Source of the DNA: an uncultured Myxococcales bacterium
GTDB taxonomy: Bacteria > Myxococcota_A > UBA9042
Direction of reading: 5' to 3'
Length of the DNA stretch: 64,000 bases
Assembly: GCA_903842345.1 (NCBI GenBank)
Contig: CAIMLR010000004.1
Location: forward strand, 124,001-188,000
Below are positions 16,191 through 27,596 of the stretch, one piece after another (positions within the stretch are counted from its first letter, which is position 1; each line of letters opens with the position of its first letter). A model generated the notes under the pieces. It saw only the letters and a program-made list of their open reading frames with translations, did not search any database and had not been told where the DNA came from. The position numbers and the translations under genes are program-made.

Positions 16191-18779
16191 CTAAGCAAAC
16201 CCTCCCTGCCGGGGATCAATCTTAAACGCCGCAATCTTATCAAAATTAAGATACTGATAAACCTTATCCGCGACCGCCGCCAGCCCGCCGGTCTCCGCCA
16301 TATACTCCGCCTTGGTCGGAATCCGCCCAAGCCGCGCGCAAATCGCCGCCAACTCCGCCGAACCCAAATACACATTGGTATTCTTGCCCAGACGATTGGG
16401 GAAGTTGCGCGTCGACGTCGACATCACCGTCGCGCCCTCGCGGACCTGCGCCTGATTGCCCATGCACAGCGAGCAGCCGGGCATCTCCGTCCGCGCGCCC
16501 GCGGAACCGAACACGCCGTAGATGCCTTCCTCGGTCAGCTGCTGGGCGTCCATCTTGGTCGGCGGCGCGATCCACAGCTTGGCCGGCAGGTCGCGCTTGC
16601 CTTCCAGGATCTTGGACGCCGCGCGGAAGTGGCCGATGTTGGTCATGCAGGAGCCGATGAACACTTCATCAATCGCCGCGCCGGCGACGTCGGACAGCGT
16701 CTTCACGTCGTCCGGGTCGTTGGGGCACGCGACGATCGGCTCGTGGATCTCCGCAAGGTCAATGTCGATGACCGCCGCGTACTCCGCGTCCTTGTCCGGC
16801 TGCAGCAACGCCTGCTTGGCCAGCCACGCTTCCTGCGCCGCGATCCGCCGCTGCAAGGTGCGCGCGTCCTGATACCCCTTGGCGATCATCCACTTCATCA
16901 GCGAAATGTTGCTGGTGATGTACTCGGCAATCGGCGCCGCGTTCAGGTGCACGGTGCACGCCGCCGCTGAACGCTCCGCCGACGCGTCGCTGAGCTCAAA
17001 CGCCTGCTCCACCTTCAGATCCGGCAGACCTTCAATCTCCAGGATGCGACCGGAGAAGATGTTCTTCTTGCCTTTCTTCTCCACCGTCAGCAGGCCGGCC
17101 TTGATGGCGTAAAGCGGAATGGCGTTGACCAGATCGCGCAGCGTCACGCCGGGCTGCATCTTGCCCTTGAAGCGCACGAGCACGCTCTCCGGCATGTCCA
17201 GCGGCATCACGCCCGTGGCAGCGGCAAAAGCGACGAGGCCTGAGCCCGCCGGAAAGCTGATGCCGATGGGAAAACGCGTGTGGCTGTCGCCGCCCGTGCC
17301 GACCGTGTCCGGCGTCAGCAGGCGGTTCAGCCAGCTGTGGATGACGCCATCGCCCGGACGGAGCGAAACGCCGCCGCGGGTGCTGATGAAGTCCGGCAGC
17401 TCGTGGTGCATCTTCACGTCGACCGGCTTCGGGTACGCCGCGGTGTGGCAGAACGACTGCATGACCAAATCGGCGCTGAAGCCAAGGCACGCGAGGTCCT
17501 TGAGCTCGTCCCGCGTCATCGGGCCGGTCGTGTCCTGACTGCCCACGGACGTCATCTTCGGCTCGCAGTACGTGCCCGGGCGCACGCCCTGACCTTCGGG
17601 CAGACCGCATGCCCGACCGACCATCTTCTGCGCCAGCGTGAAGCCCTTGTGCGTGTCCACCGGGTTGGTCGGCAGGCGGAACAGCGTCGACGTCGGCAGG
17701 CCCAGCGCTTCCCGCGCCTTGGCAGTCAAACCGCGGCCGACAATCAGCGGAATCCGACCGCCCGCGCGCACTTCATCAAACAGCACGTCGCTCTTCACGG
17801 TGAATTCCGCGATGACCTTGCCATCCTTGAGCGCCTTGCCCTCGTACGGTCGCAGCTCAATCGTGTCGCCCATGTTCATCTGGCTGGCGTCGAGTTCGAT
17901 CGGCAGCGCGCCCGCGTCTTCCATCGTGTTGTAGAAGATCGGCGCGATTTTCGAGCCCAGGCAAACGCCGCCAAAGCGCTTGTTCGGCACGTACGGAATG
18001 TCCTCGCCGGTGAACCAAAGCACACTGTTGGTGGCGGACTTGCGGCTGGAGCCGGTGCCGACCACGTCGCCCACGTACGCGACGAGGTTGCCCTTGGCGC
18101 GCAGCGCTTCGATGAACGCGACCGGGCCACGCTTGCCGTCGTCTTCCGGCGTGATGCCCTCGCGCTTGTTCTTCAGCATCGCCAGCGCATGCAGCGGAAT
18201 GTCCGGGCGGCTCCACGCGTCCGGCGCGGGCGACAGATCGTCGGTATTCGTCTCGCCCGTCACCTTCAGGACGGTCAGCTGAATCGACTTGGCGACTTCC
18301 GGACGGCTCGTAAACCACTCCGCATCCGCCCAGCTCTGCAGCACGCCCTTGGCGTTGGCATTGCCCTTGTCGGCCTTTTCCTTCACGTCGTGGAACTGGT
18401 CAAACATCAGCAGCGTCTTTTTCAGGCCCTCCGCCGCCACTTTGCCAACGACGGCGTCGTCCAGCAGGTCGATCATCGGGCTGATGTTGTAGCCGCCGAG
18501 CATCGTGCCCAGCAGGTGCGTCGCCGACTCGCGGGAAATGAGCGCGCACTTCTCCGTGCCGTGCGCGACCGCCGCGAGGTAGCTCGCCTTGACCTTGGCG
18601 GCGTCGTCCACGCCCGCCGGCACGCGGTGGGTAATCAGCTCGACAAGCGTCGCTTCCTCGCCCTTGGGCGGGTTCTTGAGCAGCTCGATCACTTCGCCCG
18701 TCTGCTGCGCGGTCAGCGGCAGCGGCGGGATGCCTTGGGCAGCGCGTTCGGCAACGTGTTCACGGTAGGCTTGCAGCAT
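16191..18779 (-). CDS. acnB: Aconitate hydratase B
   Basis: TCA-cycle enzyme interconverting citrate and isocitrate, and probably 2-methyl-cis-aconitate hydration. The 862 aa length matches E. coli AcnB (865). It has the AcnB-specific N-terminal HEAT-like domain ([20 protein letters not shown]) and swivel domain before the catalytic core. The [4Fe-4S] ligands are visible as Cys in [11 protein letters not shown] and the pair in [12 protein letters not shown]. Catalytic motifs include [11 protein letters not shown] and [12 protein letters not shown]. The ATG at 18779 is preceded by GGAG. It stands alone; the 239 bases upstream contain no gene. Confidence 0.97.
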   Translation of the reverse strand: MLQAYREHVAERAAQGIPPLPLTAQQTGEVIELLKNPPKGEEATLVELITHRVPAGVDDAAKVKASYLAAVAHGTEKCALISRESATHLLGTMLGGYNISPMIDLLDDAVVGKVAAEGLKKTLLMFDQFHDVKEKADKGNANAKGVLQSWADAEWFTSRPEVAKSIQLTVLKVTGETNTDDLSPAPDAWSRPDIPLHALAMLKNKREGITPEDDGKRGPVAFIEALRAKGNLVAYVGDVVGTGSSRKSATNSVLWFTGEDIPYVPNKRFGGVCLGSKIAPIFYNTMEDAGALPIELDASQMNMGDTIELRPYEGKALKDGKVIAEFTVKSDVLFDEVRAGGRIPLIVGRGLTAKAREALGLPTSTLFRLPTNPVDTHKGFTLAQKMVGRACGLPEGQGVRPGTYCEPKMTSVGSQDTTGPMTRDELKDLACLGFSADLVMQSFCHTAAYPKPVDVKMHHELPDFISTRGGVSLRPGDGVIHSWLNRLLTPDTVGTGGDSHTRFPIGISFPAGSGLVAFAAATGVMPLDMPESVLVRFKGKMQPGVTLRDLVNAIPLYAIKAGLLTVEKKGKKNIFSGRILEIEGLPDLKVEQAFELSDASAERSAAACTVHLNAAPIAEYITSNISLMKWMIAKGYQDARTLQRRIAAQEAWLAKQALLQPDKDAEYAAVIDIDLAEIHEPIVACPNDPDDVKTLSDVAGAAIDEVFIGSCMTNIGHFRAASKILEGKRDLPAKLWIAPPTKMDAQQLTEEGIYGVFGSAGARTEMPGCSLCMGNQAQVREGATVMSTSTRNFPNRLGKNTNVYLGSAELAAICARLGRIPTKAEYMAETGGLAAVADKVYQYLNFDKIAAFKIDPRQGGFA

Positions 18780-19018
18780 GGCGACTCCGGTCAGTGGGCG
18801 AAAAAGGCAGAATGGCAGCGGCGCCGGGGCTCTGCGATGGGCCCGCCGACGCGGTTGGCCCGGGTGTCCGGGCGGCGCAAGAGTTTGGACTTCGGCCGTA
18901 AGCGAGTCAAGGGACGGCACCGCCCACGGCCGCTCTGGCTGGCGAATACGCCTGCGATTTGGCGTCTGATCGAGGGCCGCATCAGGCGCCAACGGGAGCC
19001 CGCGCGGAGCGGCGCGGT

Positions 19019-19462
19019 TCAGAAGCCGGGGCAGTCCGACTTGCACTTGCCCGTGATGCAGTCCAGCACGTTCTTGGCGTTGCTCGACGTGTTGCTGAAC
19101 GTGGTCATGCACGCCTGCACCTTGCTCGCGTCGTCACACGCGGTCGCCATGCACGTGCCCACGTTCTCCAGCGGCTTGGCGCAGCCGTCCGCGTCCGTCC
19201 CGCAGGCCATGAACTCCGTGAGGCAGCTGCTCTGCATGCACGACGAGCACTTGCTGTTGGTCACGCTGCCGCTGGTGACGTCGGCGTTGGCGCACGTCAC
19301 GTCCAGCGTGGACGTCGTGTCGGTGCCGCTGCCCGTGTCCGCGCCGACCCCGTCCCCCGTGCTGCCGGTGTCCGTTGTGGTGCCGCTGCTGCTCGTCGTG
19401 CTTCCGCATGCAGCCATCGTCCAGATCGCCGCCGCCGCGGTCATTGCTTGCCAGTGTTTCAT
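19019..19462 (-). CDS. Small Cys-rich lipoprotein
   Basis: A 147 aa lipoprotein: signal [19 protein letters not shown], a Ser/Thr/Gly/Asp linker of about 40 residues, then a compact C-terminal domain with twelve Cys in addition to the lipidated one. The pattern includes KCSSC, SSC, ACG, GTC, DC and KCKSDC. An even number of Cys in an exported domain suggests six disulfides or a metal site. The ATG at 19462 has GGGAG upstream. I do not recognise the family. It sits alone between acnB and the histidine kinase. Confidence 0.72.
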   Translation of the reverse strand: MKHWQAMTAAAAIWTMAACGSTTSSSGTTTDTGSTGDGVGADTGSGTDTTSTLDVTCANADVTSGSVTNSKCSSCMQSSCLTEFMACGTDADGCAKPLENVGTCMATACDDASKVQACMTTFSNTSSNAKNVLDCITGKCKSDCPGF

Positions 19463-19645
19463 CGCCAACTCCCTTGAGCGCCAGCACGCCTGCGGCCGTC
19501 CGAGAGGCTGCGGCGTGCCCGAACCAACGCGCGTCGGCAATTCCGACGCAATCACGCGGCAATGTAGGACGGGATGCGCGGCGATCCGGCGGTGCGGCGA
19601 ACATTTCTGCGTGCAACGCGCGCGGGGCAGCTTGGGACGGCGCGC

Positions 19646-22228
19646 TCAGACGTTGTCGATGGCGTCCAGACTCGCCAGCGCCAGGTCGAAATCAAAATCG
19701 GCGATGGCTCGCACGACCGGCGCGAGCCCACCCAGGTGCGGAGAATCGGGGAGCGCTGCCACCAGCCGGGCAACGTACGGCCCCGCAGCGGTGTCCCCGG
19801 CCTCCAGCAGACTGCGCAGCCCGTCGAGCGACGTGTCGGTGTCGGTGGCCGACAAGGCCGTCGTCGCGACGGGCGCCACTTCCGCCGTGGGCGCCAACGC
19901 CGCTGCATGGGTCGCCAAGCTGCCCAGGACCACGTCCAGCTCCGCAGTTGCGCGCGCGACAAGCGGCCCGAGCGTCGCTGCGTCCGCGCCCGCGCGGCAC
20001 GCCGTTTCCAGATCCATGGCGACAGCGTGCACGGTCTTGGCACCGATCGATCCCGCGTTCCCGGCGAGCGTGTGCGCCATGCGCCGCGCGGCAGTCGGAT
20101 CCGCGTCGATTTGCGCCGCCGCGAACTGGGCCGGAAAGGCGGTCCAACTCTCACGGAACCGCACGACGAGGCGACGGTACAGCGCGTCGTTCGCCGCCAT
20201 CGTCGCCAGGCCAGCCGCCGTGTCGATGCCCGCCAGCACCGGCAAGGGCTCCTGACCGTCGAACTGCGGCGTCGCCGGGTCCACCGCGGCCACCTGCACT
20301 TCCGCCTGCCGCCGTGCCAGCGCCGGTCCAATCCAGCGCGCGATCGTCGCGAACATCACGTCCACGTTCAGCGGCTTGGCAATATGATCGGACATGCCCG
20401 CAGTCAGCGCCTTTTCGCGGTCCTGCGCCATTGCGTTCGCGGTCATCGCGAGGATCGGCAGATCGCGAAACGCCGGGTCCTGCCGCAGCAGCCGCGTCGC
20501 CGTATAGCCGTCCATGACCGGCATCTGGCAATCCATCAGCACGCCGTCAAACTGCGGATCCCGCGCCAGCGTGTCGAGCGCCTCCTGACCATTGTGCGCA
20601 ACGACGGCGTCGATCCCTTCCTGACGCAGCAGCTCCAGCGCGAGCTCCAGATTCATCTCGTTGTCCTCGACGAGCAGGATCCGCGCGCCGCACAGCTGCC
20701 GTCGCCACTGCCCGGCATTGCCGTGTTTCGGCTCCGCCCACGGTTGCGCACTTCCCGCCCGCACCAGCTCACTCTCGATGGCGTCAAGGAGCGACATCGC
20801 AGGCATCGGCTTGCTCACTGAGTCCCGCTTCGGCACGCCAAATCGCGCGTGAAAATGGAACGTGGATCCCGCGCCCGGCGCGCTTTCGCCCCAAATGCGC
20901 CCGTGCATCCGCTCCACCAGGCTCTTGGAGATCGCAAGGCCAAGCCCCGTGCCGCCGTATTTTCGGGTCGTCGACGTGTCCGTTTGGCTGAACGATTCGA
21001 AGAGTCGGCCGTTCTCCTCCTCGGTCATGCCGATGCCGGAATCGCGGACGCTGAAATGCAGCTCAACGGAGTCGCGCTCCCGCTGAACCGTGCGAATCGC
21101 CACGACGATTTCACCCTGCTCCGTGAACTTGACGGCATTGCTGCCAAGGTTCAGCAGCACCTGGGTCAGCCGCAGCGGATCGCCCATCAGGGTGCGCGGC
21201 ACGTCGCGCTCGACGTCAAAGCGCAACTTCAGCCCCTTCTCTTCGGCCTTCAAGCCGAGCAGATTGGCGAGTTGGGCGAGGACGTCGTCGAGACGAAAAT
21301 CCGTCACTTCCATCGTCAATTTGCCGGCCTCGATCTTGGAGAGGTCCAAAATGTCATCGATGATGCCCAGCAGATTCTTGCCCGCGCGGTTCACCTTCTC
21401 GACGTAGTTGCGCTGCTTGACGTCCAGCGGCGTTTGCAGCGCCAGATAGGACATGCCGATGATCGCGTTCATCGGCGTGCGGATCTCATGGCTCATGTTG
21501 GCCAGAAACGCGCCCTTTGCGCGCGAGGCACCCTCGGCGAGTTGCTTGGCGCGCTCACTTTCCTCGAACAGCTTTTCCATCTTGCCCGTCGCGCGGTCGG
21601 CGCGCCGTTGCAGCTCCTCCTGCGCGGCCAGCACGGTGTACAGAACCGCGCCACCGACGCCCAGCAGAAACGCGACAAGCGCAGCGCTGACGAACTCGCC
21701 CGTCGCGGTTGGCAGCGGTTGAAAGAAACGCGATTGGACCGTGGGCGCGAGCAGGACGCTGGCGATGAAAGTCGGCACGGAGATGCCGCCGATCCACGCG
21801 ATCCGCCGCGCGCCGAGCAGGAGTCCGCCGAACAGCATGAGGAGCACCACGCCGACCGCCATCGCCGGCATGGCCTCCGGGACGAGAATCGGGACGGATG
21901 TCACGAGGACGAAGCTTCCCGAGAGAAAGACGGTGGCGCCGAGAAAGAGGCGGCCGCGCTCAAACAGGGGCCTGCTCGCCCACGTGAGCGCGGCGGCGAC
22001 GACCAGCACGGCGACGTACCAGAGGAATTGCGTGTAGACGGGAGCGAGCAACCAGATGACGGCGACAAGAGGCGTGCCAAGGAGCATCAGTCCCGGCACG
22101 GGGCGGGAGGCACGCAGCGCGAGTTGGCTCCGGCGGGTGCGTTCAGCGGCGTCAAACTGAAAGTGCGGGCGGCCACTCGCCTCGGCAGGTTGGTCTTCTA
22201 CGACTGTCAACGGGATTTCCCTGTCCAT
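19646..22228 (-). CDS. Hybrid sensor histidine kinase with receiver and HPt domains
   Basis: An 860 aa membrane signalling protein. Six or so hydrophobic segments between residues 40 and 205 form an integral sensor without a large periplasmic domain. A short coiled linker leads to HisKA (phospho-His near 243 in [11 protein letters not shown]). The HATPase domain follows, with N box [17 protein letters not shown] and [12 protein letters not shown]. Next is a receiver (phospho-Asp near 566 in [12 protein letters not shown]) and a C-terminal HPt domain (phospho-His near 716 in [14 protein letters not shown]). This gives a complete internal phosphorelay; the final response regulator is not in the window. 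The start is the ATG at 22228 with GGAG upstream. Confidence 0.93.
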   Translation of the reverse strand: MDREIPLTVVEDQPAEASGRPHFQFDAAERTRRSQLALRASRPVPGLMLLGTPLVAVIWLLAPVYTQFLWYVAVLVVAAALTWASRPLFERGRLFLGATVFLSGSFVLVTSVPILVPEAMPAMAVGVVLLMLFGGLLLGARRIAWIGGISVPTFIASVLLAPTVQSRFFQPLPTATGEFVSAALVAFLLGVGGAVLYTVLAAQEELQRRADRATGKMEKLFEESERAKQLAEGASRAKGAFLANMSHEIRTPMNAIIGMSYLALQTPLDVKQRNYVEKVNRAGKNLLGIIDDILDLSKIEAGKLTMEVTDFRLDDVLAQLANLLGLKAEEKGLKLRFDVERDVPRTLMGDPLRLTQVLLNLGSNAVKFTEQGEIVVAIRTVQRERDSVELHFSVRDSGIGMTEEENGRLFESFSQTDTSTTRKYGGTGLGLAISKSLVERMHGRIWGESAPGAGSTFHFHARFGVPKRDSVSKPMPAMSLLDAIESELVRAGSAQPWAEPKHGNAGQWRRQLCGARILLVEDNEMNLELALELLRQEGIDAVVAHNGQEALDTLARDPQFDGVLMDCQMPVMDGYTATRLLRQDPAFRDLPILAMTANAMAQDREKALTAGMSDHIAKPLNVDVMFATIARWIGPALARRQAEVQVAAVDPATPQFDGQEPLPVLAGIDTAAGLATMAANDALYRRLVVRFRESWTAFPAQFAAAQIDADPTAARRMAHTLAGNAGSIGAKTVHAVAMDLETACRAGADAATLGPLVARATAELDVVLGSLATHAAALAPTAEVAPVATTALSATDTDTSLDGLRSLLEAGDTAAGPYVARLVAALPDSPHLGGLAPVVRAIADFDFDLALASLDAIDNV

Positions 22229-22335
22229 GACGGGTCTCCACTGCCGGCCGAAGCCTGATGCGTACTTTAGCAGCAAGATGCCGGGGAGGAAACCAGGAAC
22301 GGGTGATTCTCGGCGACGAATTTGGCCAGACTGCG

Positions 22336-25248
22336 CTACTGCGACTTGCCCGACTGCACGTTGAAATTCGGCTTGAAAGGCTTCTCCGCCTCATATTCTT
22401 CTGGCGAGATGAAGTCCTCATCCAACAGCCGGTCCATGTACTTTGTCACTTTCATGTCATACCAGTCGCCCCAGCCGTTCGCGCGCGCCGTTCCGTACCC
22501 GGATCGCGGACTGGGCTTGATGATCCCCAGGTACACGCCTTCCTTGGGGATCAGCTCGCCCGGCGTCTTGCCAAAGAACGCCCAAGCCGCGCGGGTGATG
22601 CCATAAATCTTGGGGCCAAATTCGACGCCGTTGATGTAGATCTCCAAAATTCGCTGCTTGCCGACCACTTTCTCCATCTGCCACGCGATCAGCATTTCCT
22701 CAAACTTGCGCGAAAGTGCCTTCTGCCGCAGCAGGTACAGGTTCTTGACGAGCTGTTGCGTGATCGTCGAGCCGCCGTAAATGAACCGGCCATAGGAGAG
22801 GTCAATCGCCAGCGCTTTGGACACGAGGCTCTCCGAGATGCCGCGGTGGCGGAAGAACGAATCCTCGGTCGCCCAGATCGAATACACCGCGTGCGCCGGG
22901 ATTTCCGTCAGCGGCGTCCAGGAGCCCGACGCGGGGCCGATGTGGACGTCGTCGAGGATCGTGCCGTTCTCGTTGACCGGGCGGTCAAAATCTTCATTCA
23001 GCTCTTCCAGCAGAATATTGCCAAAATTGTCCATCACGCAGTTCGTGTCGCCCAGCGCCAATTCGACTTGCGCCGCGCCGGTCATCGCCAACGGAACCGT
23101 GACCGCCACACGCCAACCGAGCGGTCCATGCGCGTCGATGCGGCCAATCGTCGGCAGCATGGACGGCGGAATCGCGTGCAGCATGTCCGCGGACTCCTGC
23201 ACCGGCGCCTCCAGGGCAAAATGCACGCGCGGCTTGGTGTCCGCCGCGGCAATGTCGAGGTCAACCGCCATGTGCGCCATCGCGTCGTCGCCCGCGCCGC
23301 CAAAAAACACGTCTGGCGACCGGAATTGGATGCTTGCCGGATGCCGGCGCACGTGCAGCTCAAATGGCATGTTCAGGCGCAAATCGGCAATCGGCCGCTC
23401 CGCAAGCCGCCACCAATGCACGCCCATGTGGGTCACGGACAGGCGGCCGCTCACGTCCACGCGGTCGTCGTCCGGCAGCGCCAGCGTCGCCAGCAGCTCA
23501 ATGTCCGCCTGCGATTGCACCGCCAGCCCCTTGGCCTTGATCGCCAGCAACTGGGCAATCCCCGCGCCGGACATCCGGATGTCCAGCCGATGCCCGGTCG
23601 CGTCGTGCTGCCACGTCGCGCCCATGTGCCCCCAGGATCCCGCGGAATCAAACGGCTCGGCGCCAAAGCTCAGCTTTCGCATCCCCTGCTCGGGCGGCAG
23701 CAGCTCCACGCGCCCGTCGCGCAGCCCCAGCAGCGCCTTGCCCGCCTTGTCGGTCAGCTCCAGCCGGCCGCCGCGCACCTGGATCGTCAGCGACGCCGGC
23801 AGCGGCGTGTTCGGCCACAGTTCATCGAGCTTGTCGTGCAGGCCCAGCAGCCGCGCGTGGAGGTTGTTCACGCCCCGCGTCCACCGCACGCCCGGCTTCT
23901 CCTTGGACCGCTGCGCCGCGGTCGGCGGCTTGGTCGGGTCGTCCTCCGGCGGCGTCTCGGGCAGCGCGTCCGGGTCGACGTTCTCGTCCGTCGCGTCCTC
24001 CTCCTCCGGCTCGTCCGCCGGCTTGCGCAGGGACGCCAGACGGCCGATCTCCGCCGCGAGGTTTTCATCCTTCTGCAGCAGCTGCCCGTCAATTGGCAGG
24101 GACAAGGTCGGGGCATCCAGCTCAATCGTCCGCCAGCTCGCCGGATCGCGGAGCGCGTGGCGATCCGCCAGCGCCAACTGCAGCCGCTGCAAACGCGCTT
24201 CCAGCCCGGCGATGCCCAGCGCCAGGTTGCCCGCGTCCACCGCCAGGGCATTGTCCGCGCCCGGCTGAACCGTCAGCGTCGCGGCCGTCGCCGTCCACTC
24301 GCCGCTCAGCCCCACGTCCGCCAGCTGCTGCCGCACCTTCTCCGGCAACAGTTGCGCCTGGATGGCCGGCTTGACCGACAGCTGCACGTCGCGAATCGCC
24401 AGCGACTTGTCCGCATGCACCCGCACTTCCGCGATCGTCAGCGCCATGTCCTCGACCGGCCCGACGCCGACGTCGGCCAGCACGACCTGCCAATTCGGTC
24501 CGGCTTTCTCCAACGCCAGCGCGCGCACCGCGATTTGCCAGTTGGGCGGCGCCTTGGGATACAGCGCCTGCAACGCCACCCGCACGGGCGGCTGACTCGC
24601 GGCGCGCACCGCCGTCACTTCGCCCTCGGCATGCTCCAGCGCCAGCACGACCTTGCCGCCGCCCAGCGTCGCGTCCAGTTGCGCCGTCAGTTCACTCGCC
24701 GGATCGGCAAGCCGCGCGTGGCCCTGGAGCGTCGCCGCCGTCTTCAGCAGCAGCTCCCCGTGGCGAGAAATCTGCACTGCAACCGTCAGCGCTTCCACAT
24801 CCACCGCGCCCAGCCGCGCCAGCAGTGGCGTTCGCTCGCCGGTCTCCACGTCGTCCTTGCGTTTCTTCAGCGCCTTGCGCAGCCGCTCCAGCGCGTCCGC
24901 CTGCCCGTCCGCCACGTCCACGCGCAGGTGCACGTCCGCGAGCCGCAGGCTGTCGAGGCGCTTCTGGCCGACCAAGGATGGCCACACCGCGACGTTGGCA
25001 TCGATTTCCCCGGCGGTCAGCACGTCGGTCTGACTGACGGCGTCGTGGAGCACGAGCTGCCGCAGCGACAGTTGCCCCGTCGGCCCGAGCGCGAGCGACT
25101 GCCAGCGGAGGTCAAAGTCCGTGCCGGCGAGGCGGGCGTGCAGTTTGTCCGCAACCGCCTGCTCGAGCCAACGGCGCGTGCCAAACCAGCCGCCGATGAG
25201 CAGCAGCAGGAAGATCCCAACGGCAATGGCAAGTTTTCGAAAACGCAC
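22336..25248 (-). CDS. AsmA-like protein fused to a GT51 peptidoglycan glycosyltransferase domain
   Basis: A 970 aa protein anchored by one N-terminal membrane helix ([19 protein letters not shown]). Residues about 30-740 are a long beta-rich periplasmic region resembling AsmA/DUF748-type repeats, with an acidic Pro/Glu-rich insert near 410-440. The C-terminal 200 residues are a GT51 transglycosylase with all its signatures: EDSFFRHRG (catalytic Glu near 793), [12 protein letters not shown], and [14 protein letters not shown] followed by [12 protein letters not shown]. It should polymerise lipid II into glycan strands outside the cytoplasmic membrane. No transpeptidase domain is present. The start is a GTG with no clear ribosome site. 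The fusion order is unusual. Confidence 0.88.
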   Translation of the reverse strand: MRFRKLAIAVGIFLLLLIGGWFGTRRWLEQAVADKLHARLAGTDFDLRWQSLALGPTGQLSLRQLVLHDAVSQTDVLTAGEIDANVAVWPSLVGQKRLDSLRLADVHLRVDVADGQADALERLRKALKKRKDDVETGERTPLLARLGAVDVEALTVAVQISRHGELLLKTAATLQGHARLADPASELTAQLDATLGGGKVVLALEHAEGEVTAVRAASQPPVRVALQALYPKAPPNWQIAVRALALEKAGPNWQVVLADVGVGPVEDMALTIAEVRVHADKSLAIRDVQLSVKPAIQAQLLPEKVRQQLADVGLSGEWTATAATLTVQPGADNALAVDAGNLALGIAGLEARLQRLQLALADRHALRDPASWRTIELDAPTLSLPIDGQLLQKDENLAAEIGRLASLRKPADEPEEEDATDENVDPDALPETPPEDDPTKPPTAAQRSKEKPGVRWTRGVNNLHARLLGLHDKLDELWPNTPLPASLTIQVRGGRLELTDKAGKALLGLRDGRVELLPPEQGMRKLSFGAEPFDSAGSWGHMGATWQHDATGHRLDIRMSGAGIAQLLAIKAKGLAVQSQADIELLATLALPDDDRVDVSGRLSVTHMGVHWWRLAERPIADLRLNMPFELHVRRHPASIQFRSPDVFFGGAGDDAMAHMAVDLDIAAADTKPRVHFALEAPVQESADMLHAIPPSMLPTIGRIDAHGPLGWRVAVTVPLAMTGAAQVELALGDTNCVMDNFGNILLEELNEDFDRPVNENGTILDDVHIGPASGSWTPLTEIPAHAVYSIWATEDSFFRHRGISESLVSKALAIDLSYGRFIYGGSTITQQLVKNLYLLRQKALSRKFEEMLIAWQMEKVVGKQRILEIYINGVEFGPKIYGITRAAWAFFGKTPGELIPKEGVYLGIIKPSPRSGYGTARANGWGDWYDMKVTKYMDRLLDEDFISPEEYEAEKPFKPNFNVQSGKSQ

Positions 25249-25358
25249 AGCTATTACGCTTGTTGACCGCCGAATCGGCGACGCCTGATCCGCAATGGTC
25301 GCATAGCGCCGAGCGATCGGCCAAAAAAGAAGCGCGCCGCGTCAGACCAGCGGGTGGT

Positions 25359-26270
25359 TCAGGCGACGCCACCGGATTGCGTGAGGAACGTCCCGCCGCC
25401 CGTGCCGACGTAGTCCAACGCCGGATTGCCGTTCTTCCACGCGGCGTCCGACCAGCCGTGGAGCTTGCGCGCCAAAGTGGGCGCATAGCCAAGGCGCATC
25501 AGGATCATCAGGTAGTTGTAGGACATGAGCCGAGGCGCGGCCCAGCACTCATCCACAGTGCCCAGCGCCAGAAGCAGCGGAATCCGCGCGGCGCGACCGA
25601 GGCGCTGCAGAAGCCCGAGGCCAGGCGCCATGATGTAGGCGTGGATGGACATCCAGCGCTGCGGGTCGGACGCGCGCGGCGGGAGCGCGCTCTCAGGCGC
25701 GTGCGAGGCGGCGATGAGGAACGCGCTGGCGACGATGCCGCTCCACACCGGCACGCCCAGCGCCGTCATCTGCGCTTGAACGGGGCCACTCAGCAGGTAC
25801 AGCGCGCCGACGACCGGGACCATCACCGCCCACCACAGCAGCAAGCGCTCCTGCCAGGCCACGACGCCGTACCACACAAGCAGGAGCAGCCCATAGGCGA
25901 GGCCGCCGTCGAGCGCGCCCAACGGCGTCTGGAGCACGACGAACTGGCGCAGGAGCGCGACGATGAACAGATTCTCCGTGGTCATGAACACGCCGTGGCC
26001 CACGAGCGCCGGCCATTTGCGGTGAAAGACCAGAAACAGGAACGACTGGAGGTTGAAGCTGACAAACGTCAGCTGGGTCATCGGCGCGACGAGCGCCATG
26101 AGCACCAAGCCGGCCAACCGACCGGGCTTGCCCTCCGGCGGGGACACCAGGCGCGGCAGATGGCGGAGCAGGAAACGCGCCTCACGCGAGGGCGGCGCGT
26201 ACAGCTCAGGCTTGGGCGACGTCACCGGGTTCAATGGCGGCGTGGAAGGTGCATCGTTGAGATTCGCCAT
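25359..26270 (-). CDS. Multi-pass membrane protein of unknown function
   Basis: A 303 aa protein with about six hydrophobic helices (such as LAGLVLMALVAPMTQLTFV, GLLLLVWYGVVAW, LLLWWAVMVPVVGALYLL and SGIVASAFLIAASHA), flanked by a Pro-rich N-terminus and a soluble C-terminus. I recognise no family. Histidines at LVGHGVF, ASHAPES and SIHAYIMAPG lie near membrane edges and might bind metal. The start at 26270 (ATG, AAGGG close upstream) was chosen over in-frame positions further out. No operon partner is evident: 110 bases separate it from the GT51 gene downstream and 194 bases from the VWA gene upstream. Confidence 0.7.
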   Translation of the reverse strand: MANLNDAPSTPPLNPVTSPKPELYAPPSREARFLLRHLPRLVSPPEGKPGRLAGLVLMALVAPMTQLTFVSFNLQSFLFLVFHRKWPALVGHGVFMTTENLFIVALLRQFVVLQTPLGALDGGLAYGLLLLVWYGVVAWQERLLLWWAVMVPVVGALYLLSGPVQAQMTALGVPVWSGIVASAFLIAASHAPESALPPRASDPQRWMSIHAYIMAPGLGLLQRLGRAARIPLLLALGTVDECWAAPRLMSYNYLMILMRLGYAPTLARKLHGWSDAAWKNGNPALDYVGTGGGTFLTQSGGVA

Positions 26271-26464
26271 CGCCCTTTTCAATCCGTGTAGATTCGCGGC
26301 CAAGCGCGTGTGAGGACGGCCCTTTGCGGTCGCCCCGGACCGCGGATGCGGACTGGCCAGCTTGAGGTTCAGCGGGTTTGGCTTCGCAGCACTCGCGCCC
26401 GCTGAGTGTGCCCGGTATTGGCGCGGGTTCAAGCAAAAAGGCCGTGCCCGCCTGACGGTCGCGG

Positions 26465-27478
26465 CTACTGCGCCACGTACCGCACGGTCACCGTCGACCC
26501 CGGCAGCGGCGGGTGCGCAAACGTCAGCGTGCGGTCCTTCAGCGTCCAGGTCAGCGTCAGATCCTGCGGCTCCACTTGTACGTCCACCGTACCATCGCGC
26601 GGCGTCGCGCTCAGCACCGCAACCTTGATGCCCTCGCGCACGCGCCTCCCGATTTCCGCCAGTGTCGCCCCGTAGTCAGCTTCGCAAATGCTGCCCACTT
26701 CGCCGCCGGTCAGCTGCGCGAACGCTTGGAGAACGTGGCCATAGTGACCGCCGAACAGCGTCTCCGTCGCCATGCACGCGGTGTCGCCCGGCACGACGAT
26801 GATACCGAAACCCGTCAGCGCTTTCCCATCGCCAAACGCCGCTTGAACCGCCGCGACCACATCCGCGCCGGACGTCGCGCCCGGACCGCCTTCGCTCTTC
26901 TCGTCCTCGTCACTCAAGACCACCACGACGAGGTCCGCGTCCGCGCGAAAGAAGCCCGCGTTGCCCGCGTCGCGCTTGCCGATCGCCTCGATTGTCGCCT
27001 GCAGCGGCTGTTCGTCCGTCGATGGACAGTCCGTCTGGCAGTTGTAGGTCTCCGCCCGCGCGATGTGGCTGGCGAATAGCTGCGGCGCGTTGGGCATCGC
27101 GCGCGTCAGGAAGTTCTGGGACACGCCTTCAAACGGGATGAGCTGGCCCTTCAAACCGTACGTGCCATCGGACACGTCGGTCGTCGTGATGGCAATCTGC
27201 CAATCGATCTTCGCGAGGCTGTTGAGCAAATGCGGAAAACGCGCGCCGAGCTTGAGCTGCTCGTCGCGCATCGAGTCGGAATTGTCGTCGACGAACAGGA
27301 TGTCGACGCGCGCCTGCGTCTCAAACGCGTCAAAGACGAACAGGTCCTGCGTGCGCCCGTCCGTCAAGTGAGCGGTCGTCTTCGCGGTCGATACCGCTTC
27401 GTCGACCGGATCGTGGGTCATCACGTCCGAACAGGCGGCCAGAAACGCCAGCACGCAAATCCACAGCACTCGCGTCAT
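26465..27478 (-). CDS. VWA-domain lipoprotein
   Basis: A 337 aa exported lipoprotein: signal TRVLWICVLAFLAAC, then a von Willebrand A-like domain. The MIDAS strand reads VDILFVDDNSDSM, close to the DxSxS metal site, and a later strand is DLVVVVLSDEDEKSE. Two short Cys pairs are present (CQTDCPS, and Cys in DTACM and SICEAD). The C-terminal 70 residues form a separate beta domain (DGTVDVQVEPQDLTLTW to VTVRYVAQ). Lipoproteins of this type are common in myxobacteria; a role in surface adhesion is inferred. The ATG at 27478 follows GGGAGG. Confidence 0.82.
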   Translation of the reverse strand: MTRVLWICVLAFLAACSDVMTHDPVDEAVSTAKTTAHLTDGRTQDLFVFDAFETQARVDILFVDDNSDSMRDEQLKLGARFPHLLNSLAKIDWQIAITTTDVSDGTYGLKGQLIPFEGVSQNFLTRAMPNAPQLFASHIARAETYNCQTDCPSTDEQPLQATIEAIGKRDAGNAGFFRADADLVVVVLSDEDEKSEGGPGATSGADVVAAVQAAFGDGKALTGFGIIVVPGDTACMATETLFGGHYGHVLQAFAQLTGGEVGSICEADYGATLAEIGRRVREGIKVAVLSATPRDGTVDVQVEPQDLTLTWTLKDRTLTFAHPPLPGSTVTVRYVAQ

Positions 27479-27558
27479 CGGCGCCTCCCCGTCCACTTGA
27501 GGAATATCAGTTGCCACGCGTGCAAGATAAGTTCTTTGGCGGCGGAAGGAAGGTTGCG

Positions 27559-27588
27559 GGCACGAACGCGGGTTCGCGACTGCGTGCC
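27559..27588 (-). terminator. Hairpin after the giant beta-helix gene
   Basis: The outer arms GGCACG and CGTGCC enclose an inner CGCG-GGTT-CGCG stem. It lies 9 to 38 bases downstream of the stop at 27597, ahead of the VWA gene. No T-run follows, so termination is a guess from position and symmetry. Confidence 0.4.
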
Positions 27589-27596
27589 ACGGTCGG

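Noticed and set aside
17280-20255. Open frame of about 990 codons on the plus strand
   Set aside because: It lies antisense to acnB, the small Cys-rich lipoprotein and part of the histidine kinase; composition is that of a shadow frame.
22258-25266. Open frame of about 1000 codons on the plus strand
   Set aside because: It is antisense to the AsmA-like/GT51 gene, whose own frame has full catalytic motifs. The plus-strand product is an Arg/His/Gln-rich low-complexity sequence typical of shadow frames.
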